Shown piece by piece: positions 54,872-62,924 of a stretch of 64,000 nt of DNA (the first letter of the stretch is position 1; every line of letters starts with the position of its first letter). Location: positions 2,918,501 through 2,982,500 of the forward strand of contig NZ_CP095049.1 in assembly GCF_022919135.1 (NCBI RefSeq). Reading direction: 5' to 3'. Origin of the DNA: Hymenobacter cellulosivorans. GTDB lineage: Bacteria > Bacteroidota > Bacteroidia > Cytophagales > Hymenobacteraceae. Both the position numbers and the translations under genes were made by a program. The notes beneath the pieces were generated by a model that saw only the letters and a list, made by a program, of their open reading frames with translations, was not told where the DNA came from and ran no database searches.

Positions 54872-56551
54872 ATGACGCTGCCCACCCAAAAACACCAGGA
54901 TACCATCGATACCGCCATTCGGGCTCTGCACGGACGCACGTTTTTCGCCGCTTTTCCCGAAAATCCTTCCCCCGAAATCTACGGGCCCGATGCTGACCGG
55001 CTGGGCCGCGCAGCTTTCGAGCAGCACCGAAACGGCCGCTTTGGTGAGCTGCTCCAAACCGGGGCCACGCAATGGGTAGGGCAGGAAGAGTCACCCTACG
55101 AGCAGCAGCCGTTGGGCATCGAATACCCGTTTTTCGAGCCGCAAACCCTGGTCGAACGGGCCCAGGCTGGCTTCGAGCCGTGGCGTAAGCTTAAGCCAGC
55201 TCAGCGCGCGGCCCTGCTCACCGAGGCCCTGGACGGTATCAAGGACCGGTTTTTCGAAATTGCCTACGCCACCATGCACACCACCGGGCAGGCGTTTATG
55301 ATGGCCTTTCAGGCCAGCGGCCCCCACGCCGCCGACCGCGCCCTCGAAGCTATTGCCGCCGGCTACGAGGAGCAAACCCGCTTTCCGGAAGAAACCCGCT
55401 GGGAAAAGCCCATGGGCAAGTATAACCTGGCTTTGCTCAAAACCTGGCGGGCGGTGCCCAAAGGTATAGGCCTGGTTATCGGCTGCTCTACCTTCCCGAC
55501 CTGGAACTCGGTGCCGGGCATGTTTGCCTCCCTCGTAACCGGCAACCCGGTGCTAATCAAGCCCCATCCCAAGGCCGTGCTGCCCATGGCCATTGTAGTG
55601 GCTGAGGTGCAGAAAGTGCTGGCTTCCTACGACCTGGACCCTAATATCTGCCAGCTGGCCGTGGATGCTCCCGACCGGCTCATTGCCGTAGATCTGGCCG
55701 AAAACCGCGCCGTCAAGCTCATCGACTACACCGGGGGCTCCCAGTTTGGCGAGTATATCGAGAGCCTGAAGGGCAAAACTGTCTTTACCGAGAAAACCGG
55801 CGTCAACTCCGTCATTCTCGACTCCTGCGACGACCTAGACAAAGTGGCCCAGAACCTGGCGTTTTCGGTGAGTTTGTACTCGGGGCAAATGTGCACCGCA
55901 CCCCAGAACTTCTTTATTCCGGCCGGCGGGGTAGCAGTGGGCGACGAACTAGTGCCCTACGAAGACGTGGTGCAGAAGCTGGCCGCCGCCGTCACCAGCC
56001 TGGCTACCAATCCCAAGGCCGGCCCCCACGTGCTGGGTGCTATTCAGAACCCGGCTACTTTTGCCCGGGTGCAGCAGCTCACCCTCGACGGCGGCCGCAG
56101 CATTCTGCCCTACGGCCCGGTGGCCCACCCCGCCTACGAAAATGCCCGCACCTGCTCGCCCTGCATTCACGAAGTCGACGCGGGGCGTATCGAGCAGTTT
56201 AGTCAGGAGCTGTTCGGGCCAATTATGCTGGTTATCAAAACCCGGGATACCCAAGAAAGTATCCGACTGGCCGCCCAGCTGGCCCGGGAGTACGGGGCCA
56301 TCAGCTGCGGGGCCTATACCACCGATGAGCAGGTAAAAGAGCAGATTATGGACCAGATGAGTTTGGCCGGCACCCCGGTGAGCTTCAACCTGACCGGCGG
56401 CATCTACGTGAACCAGAACGCGGGCTTCTCCGACTTCCACGTGACGGGCGGCAACCCGGCCGGCAACGCCTCCTTTACCAACCCCGAATTCGTCATCAAA
56501 CGCTTTACCTGGGTCGGCTTCCGGGAGCCGGCACCTTCCCTGGCAGAATAA
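54872..56551 (+). CDS. paaN: PaaN-type aldehyde dehydrogenase, phenylacetate degradation
   Basis: 559 residues, longer than ordinary aldehyde dehydrogenases. The N-terminal FFAAFPENPSPEIYG and GIEYPFFEP segments are typical of the PaaN family. The ALDH core shows the Rossmann-type GLVIGCSTFPTWNSVPG, NPVLIKPHPKAVLP, the TGGSQFGEYIE loop and catalytic Cys near 340 in SGQMCTAPQNFF. It would oxidise a ring-cleavage semialdehyde in the phenylacetyl-CoA pathway; there is no MaoC-type hydratase domain. No other paa gene is visible here. Start ATG at 54872 follows a purine-poor leader. Confidence 0.9.
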   Translation: MTLPTQKHQDTIDTAIRALHGRTFFAAFPENPSPEIYGPDADRLGRAAFEQHRNGRFGELLQTGATQWVGQEESPYEQQPLGIEYPFFEPQTLVERAQAGFEPWRKLKPAQRAALLTEALDGIKDRFFEIAYATMHTTGQAFMMAFQASGPHAADRALEAIAAGYEEQTRFPEETRWEKPMGKYNLALLKTWRAVPKGIGLVIGCSTFPTWNSVPGMFASLVTGNPVLIKPHPKAVLPMAIVVAEVQKVLASYDLDPNICQLAVDAPDRLIAVDLAENRAVKLIDYTGGSQFGEYIESLKGKTVFTEKTGVNSVILDSCDDLDKVAQNLAFSVSLYSGQMCTAPQNFFIPAGGVAVGDELVPYEDVVQKLAAAVTSLATNPKAGPHVLGAIQNPATFARVQQLTLDGGRSILPYGPVAHPAYENARTCSPCIHEVDAGRIEQFSQELFGPIMLVIKTRDTQESIRLAAQLAREYGAISCGAYTTDEQVKEQIMDQMSLAGTPVSFNLTGGIYVNQNAGFSDFHVTGGNPAGNASFTNPEFVIKRFTWVGFREPAPSLAE

Positions 56552-56560
56552 CCGGCCAGC

Positions 56561-56598
56561 AAAAAGCCCCGCTGAGAACGTTCAGCGGGGCTTTTTTT
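56561..56598 (+). terminator. Terminator after paaN
   Basis: AAAAAGCCCCGCTGA, a 6-base loop, the perfect complement and a T run, 10 bases after the stop codon. Confidence 0.9.
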
Positions 56599-56629
56599 AT
56601 GAGTCAGCAACGGGAAAGTCGGGGAGAAC

Positions 56630-56890
56630 CTACCGGCCGGGGTTTTTGTCAAACTTGTAGTCTTTGGGAGCCGTGACGGTGCCGGTTTTGTAGGGGTTGC
56701 GGGCGTTCAAGTCGATGCCAAAACCAGGACTGCGGCGCTTCTTAAACTTGGCTTTGTCGTTATTGCGGCGCGACGATTCGCTGTAGGCTTTGTATTTCTT
56801 GGGGTTGCCCCCTTGCCGGACCGTATCCTGGGAGCAGGCCGCACCGGTCATTAGCAGGGCCAAAGCACATATGTTTAGTAGTCGTTTCAT
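56630..56890 (-). CDS. Small basic lipoprotein, unknown
   Basis: 86 residues from the ATG at 56890 (MKRLLNICALALLMTGAACS). The leader ends in TGAAC, a good lipobox with Cys near 19. The mature part is short, basic and apparently disordered (KKYKAYSESSRRNNDKAKF, KKRRSPGFGIDLNARNPYKT). The frame is open upstream, but that part lacks coding character. Similar small basic lipoproteins are common in Hymenobacter-like genomes; function unknown. Confidence 0.7.
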   Translation of the reverse strand: MKRLLNICALALLMTGAACSQDTVRQGGNPKKYKAYSESSRRNNDKAKFKKRRSPGFGIDLNARNPYKTGTVTAPKDYKFDKNPGR

Positions 56891-57011
56891 GAGAGAGGCA
56901 CTTGAAAACAGCCCATTCGGCCGGACTGGATTATGGTGCTCTAGTATACTAATAATGAGAAGGAAAAGATACGGTAACACGCGGCTGGCGCTTTGCACCC
57001 AACGGCGCAGC

Positions 57012-57752
57012 TTATAAGCTCAGCAGCTCCCGAAACAGCACCGACTGCTTGCGCGACACCTCCACTTCCGGCCCTTCGCGCAGCTTGATCTTGAGCGTAT
57101 TGCTAAACCAGGGCTCAATGCTGTCAATCCATTTCAGGTTGATAATCTGCTGGCGGTTGGCCCGGAAAAACACTTTCGGGTCGAGGCGGGCCTCCAGGTG
57201 CTGCAGGGTCCGCGGAATCAGGGGGCGGTGCTGCTCGAAGTAGATTTGAGTGTAGCTGCCGTTAATTTCGAACAGCTTAATGTCGGAGAGACGCACAAAC
57301 CAGCACCGCTCCCCATCTTTGACAAATACCTGGTCCTGGGCCGATAAGGGCGTGGGGGCAGGCTCTTCAGTGGGTGCGGCCGGGGTGGTTATGGCCGGCG
57401 TCAGGAGCTGGGTCCGGGCCTTCTCAAGCGCCGTAGCCAGGCGAGCCTCGCTGATGGGCTTGAGCAGGTAATCCAGGGCGTTGACTTCGAAGGCCCGCAG
57501 CGCATACTCGTCGTAGGCAGTCGTGAAAATGACCTGCGGGGCCGCGTCCAGGGAGGCCAGCAGCTCGAAGCCGGTTTCGCCGGGCATGTGAATATCGAGA
57601 AACAGCAAATCGGGCTGGAGCTGGGCGAGCTGGGTGCGGGCTTCGGCCGCGTGCCGGGCTTCACCCACAATCGTGATGTCGGGGAAGGCCTGAAGCAGGT
57701 GGCGCAGCTCGGTGCGGGCCAGGCGGGAATCATCAACCAGCAGGGCGTTCAT
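57012..57752 (-). CDS. LytTR-family response regulator
   Basis: 246 residues from the ATG at 57752 (MNALLVDDSRLARTELRHLL). The receiver domain has the DD pair near 8-9, phosphoacceptor Asp in LLFLDIHMPGETGFELL (near 54), TAYDEYALRAF and the Lys in LLKPI. A Pro/Thr-rich linker leads to a LytTR DNA-binding domain (about 140-246, FVKDGERCWFVRLSDIKLFE, FFRANRQQIINLKWI). It is encoded 52 bases after the histidine kinase and acts as its partner. Confidence 0.93.
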   Translation of the reverse strand: MNALLVDDSRLARTELRHLLQAFPDITIVGEARHAAEARTQLAQLQPDLLFLDIHMPGETGFELLASLDAAPQVIFTTAYDEYALRAFEVNALDYLLKPISEARLATALEKARTQLLTPAITTPAAPTEEPAPTPLSAQDQVFVKDGERCWFVRLSDIKLFEINGSYTQIYFEQHRPLIPRTLQHLEARLDPKVFFRANRQQIINLKWIDSIEPWFSNTLKIKLREGPEVEVSRKQSVLFRELLSL

Positions 57753-57804
57753 AGTGGGCAAGGGCGGCGGGAAAGGAGGGGTAAGAAATGGGTCTGATAA
57801 ACGG

Positions 57805-58896
57805 CTAGGCCGAAACCAAAGCCGCTGCCGCTGGTACGGACTGGGACAACGGGCCGGCTGGCAGGTGCAGTTCGGCCACCACGGTATCGGGCGTGGCCGG
57901 GTCGTTGGTCAGCTGCAGGCCAGCCGCCTTGCCGAAGAGCAGCTGCAGCCGCTCCCGGGCGTTGCGCAGGCCCACGCCCTCGTGGCCCGGCCGGGGCTGA
58001 TACTGGCCGGTATTACGCACCGTAATCAGCAACTGCGGGCCGCTGAGGCGGGCTGTCAGCTGGATGTGGCCGCCGTCGGGGCGGGGCGCAATGCCGTGCT
58101 TGATGGCGTTTTCGACCAGCAGTTGCAGAGTCATGGGCGGAATGAGTACGCTCAGGGTTTCGGGCGCCACGTCGAGCGTGTAGGTCAGACGTTCTTCCAG
58201 CTGCATGGCTTCCAGAGCCAGGTAGTGCTCCACGATTTCCACCTCCCGCACCAGCGGCACTTTCTCGGTGCTGTTGAGCTGAATGGAGTAGCGCAGCAAA
58301 TCCGACAGGTGGGTTATCATGTCGCGGGCCCGGGCCGGGTCTTCCGTTACCAGGGCCCGGATATTGTTGAGCCCATTGAACATGAAGTGCGGATTGATCT
58401 GGGCCTTGAGCATGCGCATCTCGGCCTCGTGCACGGCCGCCGCCAGCTTCCATTTGTCCACCTCGGCCCGTTTGTAGCTGTCGAGGTAGTGCAGGCCAAA
58501 GTACAGGACGGCCCAGAGCCAGAACACGAAGTTGCCGTACAGAGTGTAGAGCAGCAGCGCCGTCCAGCTAAACTGGGCGGGCGTGAAAATGTGCACTACA
58601 AACATCATAATCAGGGAAATAAGCGCCTGGGTCGTCAGGGACAGCAGGAAGTTGACGACCAGCAGGCGGGGCACCACGGCCAGCACCGACAGCCGGAGCC
58701 AGCCGCCGCGCCGGATAACGGCCCGCAGCAGGTGACTGGCTCCAATGTTGATGCCCACAATGCAAAGCTGGGCCAGCGCGTAGTTCACGGTTAGCTGGCC
58801 CATCACTTTGAAGATGGTGATGCCCAGCAGCGCGTACAGTCCCCAGCAGGTGACTTGCAGCAGCCAGTACAGCCGACGGCGGGTAAAAGGACGCAT
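57805..58896 (-). CDS. LytS/YehU-type sensor histidine kinase
   Basis: 363 residues. About four transmembrane segments lie in the first 140 residues. A short linker leads to the histidine kinase domain of the LytS family: phosphoacceptor His in LKAQINPHFMFNGLNNI (near 170) and an ATP-binding part with LLVENAIKHGI (N box) and GVGLRNARERLQLLFG (G box). There is no separate extracellular sensor domain, so it may sense membrane or intramembrane signals. It lies between a membrane protein gene and the LytTR regulator gene. Confidence 0.93.
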   Translation of the reverse strand: MRPFTRRRLYWLLQVTCWGLYALLGITIFKVMGQLTVNYALAQLCIVGINIGASHLLRAVIRRGGWLRLSVLAVVPRLLVVNFLLSLTTQALISLIMMFVVHIFTPAQFSWTALLLYTLYGNFVFWLWAVLYFGLHYLDSYKRAEVDKWKLAAAVHEAEMRMLKAQINPHFMFNGLNNIRALVTEDPARARDMITHLSDLLRYSIQLNSTEKVPLVREVEIVEHYLALEAMQLEERLTYTLDVAPETLSVLIPPMTLQLLVENAIKHGIAPRPDGGHIQLTARLSGPQLLITVRNTGQYQPRPGHEGVGLRNARERLQLLFGKAAGLQLTNDPATPDTVVAELHLPAGPLSQSVPAAAALVSA

Positions 58897-58932
58897 AAGC
58901 AGCGGTGAGTGAGGTGGTTGTGGGGCAGCGCC

Positions 58933-59520
58933 TTAGGCGGCCATAGCTACCAGCACCGGAGCCTGCTGGCGCTTTTTCTGGTAATCGAGGTAGAGCCAGG
59001 CGGCCAGCACCAGCAGGCTCGCCACGATAAAGCCGGGAATATAGTAAAGCTGCTCCACGGGCAGGCGGGTGCCCAGCCCCAGGCAGCCCAGGGCAATTAC
59101 GCCGGCCATAACAGAAAAGGACTTGGTATTATAAAACCAGGCGTAGGGAAAGAAATGAGCCCCGGTGATGATACCATAAGTCATGATAAAGTATTGGGGG
59201 TGTTTGATATACATAAAAACCAGAATCGGGAAGTAGAAAAGCTGGGCGAAGTTGAGCCATAGGCCCAGGGGCTGAATGGGGTTGTCCTTGATGGTCCAGG
59301 TGGTGCGGAAAACCTTGGAAAACAGCAGGGCCATCGGCAGCATTACCCCGCTCATGCAGAAGGTAAACAACGCGCTGCGGCCGGGGCTGTTAGGCAGCAT
59401 CCAGAATATCAGGGTAATGGCCGACCAGATCAGGCTGGCCGCTACAATAAAGTCCAGGCCGTTTTTGGCCTTTACCGAGAGCTCCAGGCGCAGCGCGTCC
59501 AGGTTAAGTTGAGCAGACAT
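58933..59520 (-). CDS. Multi-pass membrane protein in the kinase operon, unknown
   Basis: 195 residues from the ATG at 59520 (MSAQLNLDALRLELSVKAKN). The frame is open 52 codons further upstream without coding character. Six or so hydrophobic segments are visible (for example GLDFIVAASLIWSAITLIFW, LFTFCMSGVMLPMALLFS, YFPILVFMYI, FIVASLLVLAAWLYL). It lies between the alpha/beta-hydrolase and the histidine kinase genes, about 36 bases before the latter, and may take part in sensing. Function unknown. Confidence 0.82.
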   Translation of the reverse strand: MSAQLNLDALRLELSVKAKNGLDFIVAASLIWSAITLIFWMLPNSPGRSALFTFCMSGVMLPMALLFSKVFRTTWTIKDNPIQPLGLWLNFAQLFYFPILVFMYIKHPQYFIMTYGIITGAHFFPYAWFYNTKSFSVMAGVIALGCLGLGTRLPVEQLYYIPGFIVASLLVLAAWLYLDYQKKRQQAPVLVAMAA

Positions 59521-59618
59521 GGGGTAGGAGTGGGAGAGTGAAAGAATGAGGCAAGCAGGTGGCCGGCGCGGTATGCCAGAAATCAGTGGCCCAAAATGCG
59601 CCGCGCCGGCCAATATTC

Positions 59619-60554
59619 CTACTTGCGGGCTACCGCGTGCTGCTTCAGAAAGGCGTCCGTCTGGGCCAGAAACCACTGGGTGTCGTCGTACATGAGAAAG
59701 TGGCGGCCCGCTTCCGACATTTCGATGCGGTGCTGGGGCAGCTTGGCGTACTGCTGGGCGAAGATGGCGCGGGTGCTTTCCTTGGTTGAGCCGTACTGCT
59801 TATAGGCGGCCCAGGCTCCCAGCACCAGGGCCGGCTGCTGAATGCGGCTTAGGTCGGCGCGCAGGTCGGTGGTCATCATGTCGTACATGGCCTGGGCCAC
59901 GGTGGCCGGGTCGGAGTCCTGCCCCCAGCGGGCCAGCTGCGTCACGCGGGCCGTATCCGTCACCAGGCTGCTCACCATCTGGCGCTGGGCCGGCATCGGC
60001 ATCTTGCCCTTGCCCATCTGCTGGCGCATGCCTTCGGCCATGGGTTTGGCTGCTTCGGCCGTCAGGTTCGGGTTTTGAATAGCTGCCATAAACGGCAGCG
60101 AATCGACGATAACCAGCGGGCCTACGGCCTCGGGCTGGGTGGTGCTCAGCCACAACCCCATAAAGCCGCCCAGGCTGTGGCCCACCACGACGGGCTTGTT
60201 GAGCTTCTGGGTTTTGATGTAGCCCAGCAGCTGGTCACGCACACCTTGCAGGAAAGCAGTAGTGTTGGTGGCCGCGGGTTGGCCCCCGAAGCCGGCCAGC
60301 GACACGATGTGGCACTGGTACTGCTTCTGGTAGTGGGCCACGGTGGCGTCCCATACAGCGCCGGGACAGGTCAGGCCCGGAATCAGCAGCATGGGCTGGC
60401 CTTTGCCAACTACTTTTACTGTAAAACTGGGGTGAGCGGCGTTGTCGGCAGCTACGGCAGCGGTGGCCGGAGAAGCGGCGGAAACCGTAGCCAGGGGAGC
60501 GGCGGCCAGCAGCAGGGCGGCGAGGATGGGGCGGAGGGTGGCGGAGAAGTTCAT
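59619..60554 (-). CDS. Exported alpha/beta-hydrolase
   Basis: 311 residues from the ATG at 60554 (MNFSATLRPILAALLLAAAP), which gives a clear signal peptide ending near VSAAS. The hydrolase fold shows QPMLLIPGLTCPGAVWD (oxyanion region), nucleophile elbow VVGHSLGGFMG (Ser near 127), LVIVDSLPF and a C-terminal His in EAGRHFLMYD. It is predicted periplasmic. It leads a four-gene minus-strand run with a membrane protein, a LytS-type kinase and a LytTR regulator. Substrate unknown; the upstream open extension is not coding-like. Confidence 0.87.
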   Translation of the reverse strand: MNFSATLRPILAALLLAAAPLATVSAASPATAAVAADNAAHPSFTVKVVGKGQPMLLIPGLTCPGAVWDATVAHYQKQYQCHIVSLAGFGGQPAATNTTAFLQGVRDQLLGYIKTQKLNKPVVVGHSLGGFMGLWLSTTQPEAVGPLVIVDSLPFMAAIQNPNLTAEAAKPMAEGMRQQMGKGKMPMPAQRQMVSSLVTDTARVTQLARWGQDSDPATVAQAMYDMMTTDLRADLSRIQQPALVLGAWAAYKQYGSTKESTRAIFAQQYAKLPQHRIEMSEAGRHFLMYDDTQWFLAQTDAFLKQHAVARK

Positions 60555-60589
60555 CAGAGTAGGAGTTAGGTTGTCGTTGAATGATGGAT

Positions 60590-60623
60590 CAAACCTAGCG
60601 CCTCCCGCTGCCGAACGGAACAA
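60590..60623 (-). promoter_or_regulatory. Candidate promoter of the hydrolase-kinase operon
   Basis: On the minus strand TAGGTTTG (60590-60597) matches the -7 consensus TANNTTTG exactly. A TTG lies 23 bases upstream (60621-60623), slightly further than the usual 19-21. The ATG is at 60554. Confidence 0.4.
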
Positions 60624-60693
60624 CTTTTGGGCGAACGGTAAATTGGGCCGCTGACCTGCCTTTAACCCGGCCGAATGGCAAGCCCTAAAACGC

Positions 60694-60729
60694 CCGCGGC
60701 CCCAACTCATGAGGGAGTTGGGGCCGCGG
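60694..60729. terminator. GC-rich hairpin
   Basis: CCGCGGCCCCAACTC (60694-60708) and its perfect complement (60715-60729) with a 6-base loop. There is no T run, so it may be a terminator of the minus-strand lipoprotein gene or another structured element. Confidence 0.5.
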
Positions 60730-60740
60730 TAATGGATAGT

Positions 60741-60820
60741 AGCGCCAAGCTCTGCTTCGCGCATCGGTGAGCCAGTCCACTGCTGGTCGTGCACCGCTAC
60801 GCGAAGCAGAGCTTGGTGCT
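60741..60820. repeat. 21-base inverted repeat with 38-base loop
   Basis: AGCGCCAAGCTCTGCTTCGCG (60741-60761; 21 bases, one beyond the stem core) pairs with 60800-60820 with one mismatch. It resembles the AAGC/GCTTCGCG-type dispersed repeats also seen at 62127-62180 and 62275-62305. Confidence 0.55.
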
Positions 60821-60825
60821 ATTGC

Positions 60826-61137
60826 CTAATTGCCAGTGGGGCGCTCCGAGCCGGAGGCCTCCGGGGCACAGGCAGCGGAAGTTACTTTGCCGTTGGCGTC
60901 AAACTGAATCCGGATAGGCTGGGTGTCGGTGGCGCTGCCAAACAGGTAAGACCAGGTTTTGCCGTTGGTGCCGGCCAGGTCTTCCCCGGTGGGCGGGCCC
61001 ATAATGCCGCGTACCTGCTGCTCCGTCATACCAACCTGCACCTTGACGCAGTTTTCGGCATTCTGAAAGCTCTCCTGGGCCGTGCAGCCCGTCAGCAGGG
61101 TGGCTGCCAGGGCCACTGAGGAAACGAAGATTCTCAT
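60826..61137 (-). CDS. BamE/SmpA-OmlA-like small lipoprotein
   Basis: 103 residues. Signal peptide MRIFVSSVALAATLLTGC with lipobox LTGC (Cys 18). The mature part has the SmpA/OmlA fold pattern: VKVQVGMTEQQVRGIMGPPT, a WSYLFG strand and IRIQFDANGKVTSA. In proteobacteria this fold is BamE, part of the outer-membrane protein assembly machine; many stand-alone copies have other roles. Two extra Cys (ENC, SAAC) may form a disulfide. The next gene upstream ends 10 bases away, so they share a transcript. Confidence 0.82.
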   Translation of the reverse strand: MRIFVSSVALAATLLTGCTAQESFQNAENCVKVQVGMTEQQVRGIMGPPTGEDLAGTNGKTWSYLFGSATDTQPIRIQFDANGKVTSAACAPEASGSERPTGN

Positions 61138-61147
61138 CGGAGCGGGG

Positions 61148-61450
61148 CTAAATGATGTTGCGCAGGTCCTCGCGCAGCGTGTCGATGCCCCGACGAATCT
61201 CGTCCCAGGCGCTGGTCGGGCGCTCTTCGGTGCGGCCGGCAGGGCCTACAAGGTCAGCCAGCTTGGCCCGTTTCACTTCCAGAGCCGCAATGTGCTCGTG
61301 GTAGGTGTTTTCGGAATTGACGGTGGTGGCGTGGGCGCGGTTGCGCAGAGTTTTGATTTTGGCGTCCAGCTCGTCCAGAGCCTGGTGTAGCTCCGTTTCG
61401 CTCAGGTGCTGGGGCACGCGCATGTTTTCGGGGGAGGGAGTGTAGGACAT
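61148..61450 (-). CDS. Small coiled-coil protein, unknown
   Basis: 100 residues from the ATG at 61450 (MSYTPSPENMRVPQHLSETE). Almost entirely charged helix (ELHQALDELDAKIKTLRNRA, HEHIAALEVKRAKLADL), then a loop and a second helix (WDEIRRGIDTLREDLRNII). No signal peptide; soluble. It is directly upstream of the BamE-like lipoprotein gene. The two-helix layout suggests a small cytoplasmic dimer; function not known. Confidence 0.75.
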   Translation of the reverse strand: MSYTPSPENMRVPQHLSETELHQALDELDAKIKTLRNRAHATTVNSENTYHEHIAALEVKRAKLADLVGPAGRTEERPTSAWDEIRRGIDTLREDLRNII

Positions 61451-61637
61451 CGTGGTAAAGGCTAAGCAGCGACGTGGAAAAATCTCCGGGCAGGAGGTAG
61501 AAATACTGTACTGATTTTCTCCAGCAAAGGATACTGCCAATGTTACCAACACAAGCACAACACAAGCGTAACGAAGGCTTCACCGCGAAGCTTTTTTCAA
61601 CGCATAGCTTTGTCTGTCTGCTTGATAACCTTTCGCT

Positions 61638-62093
61638 ATGCTACGTTTTCTACCGCTATTTTTATGGATCCTGCTGCCAGTGGGGCCTGCCATAGCCCAA
61701 AGTCAGCTCACGGCCGCCCTCACGGATAGTGGTACGGCCCCTAGCGCGGCGAGCAGTTCGGCCCCGGCAGTACCGGTTATCTATCATACGGCCGAGGAAA
61801 TGCCCAGCTTTCCGGGCGGCGAAGCAGCTTTTACCAAGTTTTTGCGGGCCAAGATTCAATATCCGACGACTGCCCTCAATCACGGCACCTCGGGTAAAGT
61901 CCACGTAAGCTTCGTAGTCGATGAGCAGGGCCACATCCTCGACCCCAAAGTGGTCAAGGGCCTGGGTTTCGGCCTCGACGAGGAAGCCCTGCGACTGGTG
62001 CGCATCATGCCCTGGTGGAACCCCGGCAAGATTGGCGGCCAGCCGGTAAAAGTTGCCTACACCCTGCCCATCGTCTTCCGGGCCCTGGAGTAG
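61638..62093 (+). CDS. TonB C-terminal domain protein (energy-transducer type)
   Basis: 151 residues. Signal peptide 1-20 (ending AIAQ), a short Ala/Ser/Pro linker, then a TonB C-terminal domain at about 55-150: MPSFPGGEAAFTKFLRAKIQ, YPTTALNHGTSGKVHVSFVV and GFGLDEEALRLVRIMPWWNP. It has a cleavable-looking leader rather than a long anchored proline-rich arm, so it is one of the short periplasmic TonB-C proteins common in Bacteroidota; partners unknown. A -7-like TAGCTTTG at 61605-61612 lies upstream and a terminator at 62196. Confidence 0.88.
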   Translation: MLRFLPLFLWILLPVGPAIAQSQLTAALTDSGTAPSAASSSAPAVPVIYHTAEEMPSFPGGEAAFTKFLRAKIQYPTTALNHGTSGKVHVSFVVDEQGHILDPKVVKGLGFGLDEEALRLVRIMPWWNPGKIGGQPVKVAYTLPIVFRALE

Positions 62094-62126
62094 GAGGTGA
62101 GCTGGCGAAACAGGGAGATGGTGAGC

Positions 62127-62310
62127 TTTCGTCTGTCATTGCAAGCGAAGCGAAGCCATCCGTTCTCTGCGAAGGTAGACACTGCCTTTTCCCAGAAAGC
62201 CCTTTATTTCAAGTGAAGTAAAGGGCTTTTCGCGTTGGTAGAAACGGCAGTGGGGTCGGTGAGCAAGGTCCTTCACGCTGCTTCGCGCCATTCAGGATGA
62301 CAGCCGAGAA
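62127..62310. repeat. Dispersed-repeat-like intergenic elements
   Basis: 62130-62175 (GTCATTGCAAGCGAAGCGAA, then GCCATCCGTTCTCTGCGAAG) and 62270-62303 (CACGCTGCTTCGCGCC, ATTCAGGATGACAG) have the form of the dispersed intergenic repeats common in Hymenobacter-like genomes. The terminator at 62196 lies between them. Confidence 0.45.
62196..62230 (+). terminator. Terminator after the TonB-C gene
   Basis: AAAGCCCTTTATTTCA pairs with TGAAGTAAAGGGCTTT (one mismatch) and ends in a T run, about 100 bases after the stop. Confidence 0.75.
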
Positions 62311-62332
62311 CCTAACTACTGACAACAAACAA

Positions 62333-62887
62333 CTAGCAACTAAACTCCTTCGGGACGCCCAGCTCCCGGGCCAGGGGGGCCGCACCGGATTGCCACAGGC
62401 GCTGGAGCAGTTCCTGAATGGCGGTGCTGAGTTCCAGGTGGTAGTCGGCGTGGAGCTTCTCGGTTTGGCGCAACGCGTCGTAGGTGCGCTTGGCCAGGTG
62501 CTGAAGCAGGGGCTGGGTGGGGCCGTGCAGCTTGTTTACCAACTGGGGCTGGTGCTCAAAAACCCGGTTGAGTAGGCGCAAGGTCAGCTCCACCTCGCCG
62601 AAGGTGTCCTCGGTAATCTTGGCGTGGTAGCCGATGCGGGCCTGGAGCTGGCGCACGATGACTAGCAGGTCGTTGGGGGTTTGATGGTAGCCGCGCACCG
62701 GGTCGTCAATCTGGGTGCGGAGCTGGGCGCGGCGGTCCTCCAGCGCGTCGGGGCCTTCGAGCAGTCGAAAGGCCAGCTGCTCGGTCAGGACCGCATCCTG
62801 GGCCACGAGGCGGGCCAGGAGCTGGTCTTTTTCCTTTTGGGGTAAGTTGAAAAGGGCTTTGCGCAGGTCGGGGGAAAGGGCGGGCAT
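62333..62887 (-). CDS. Helical cytoplasmic protein, unknown
   Basis: 184 residues starting MPALSPDLRKALFNLPQKEK. Nearly all helix with many Leu, Gln and charged residues (KDQLLARLVAQDAVLTEQLA, LLVIVRQLQARIGYHAKITE, ELTLRLLNRVFEHQPQLV, STAIQELLQRLWQSG). It has no signal peptide or membrane segment. The opening, with KEKDQLLARLVAQD, resembles the small helical proteins found in many Cytophagales without assigned function. Monocistronic as far as visible. Confidence 0.78.
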   Translation of the reverse strand: MPALSPDLRKALFNLPQKEKDQLLARLVAQDAVLTEQLAFRLLEGPDALEDRRAQLRTQIDDPVRGYHQTPNDLLVIVRQLQARIGYHAKITEDTFGEVELTLRLLNRVFEHQPQLVNKLHGPTQPLLQHLAKRTYDALRQTEKLHADYHLELSTAIQELLQRLWQSGAAPLARELGVPKEFSC

Positions 62888-62924
62888 GCAGTACAGCTAG
62901 GTCAGACTACAAAACACGCAAAAG

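Noticed and set aside
57712..58794. 360-codon open frame antisense to the histidine kinase
   Set aside because: Same reason: the sense strand encodes the full LytS-type kinase.
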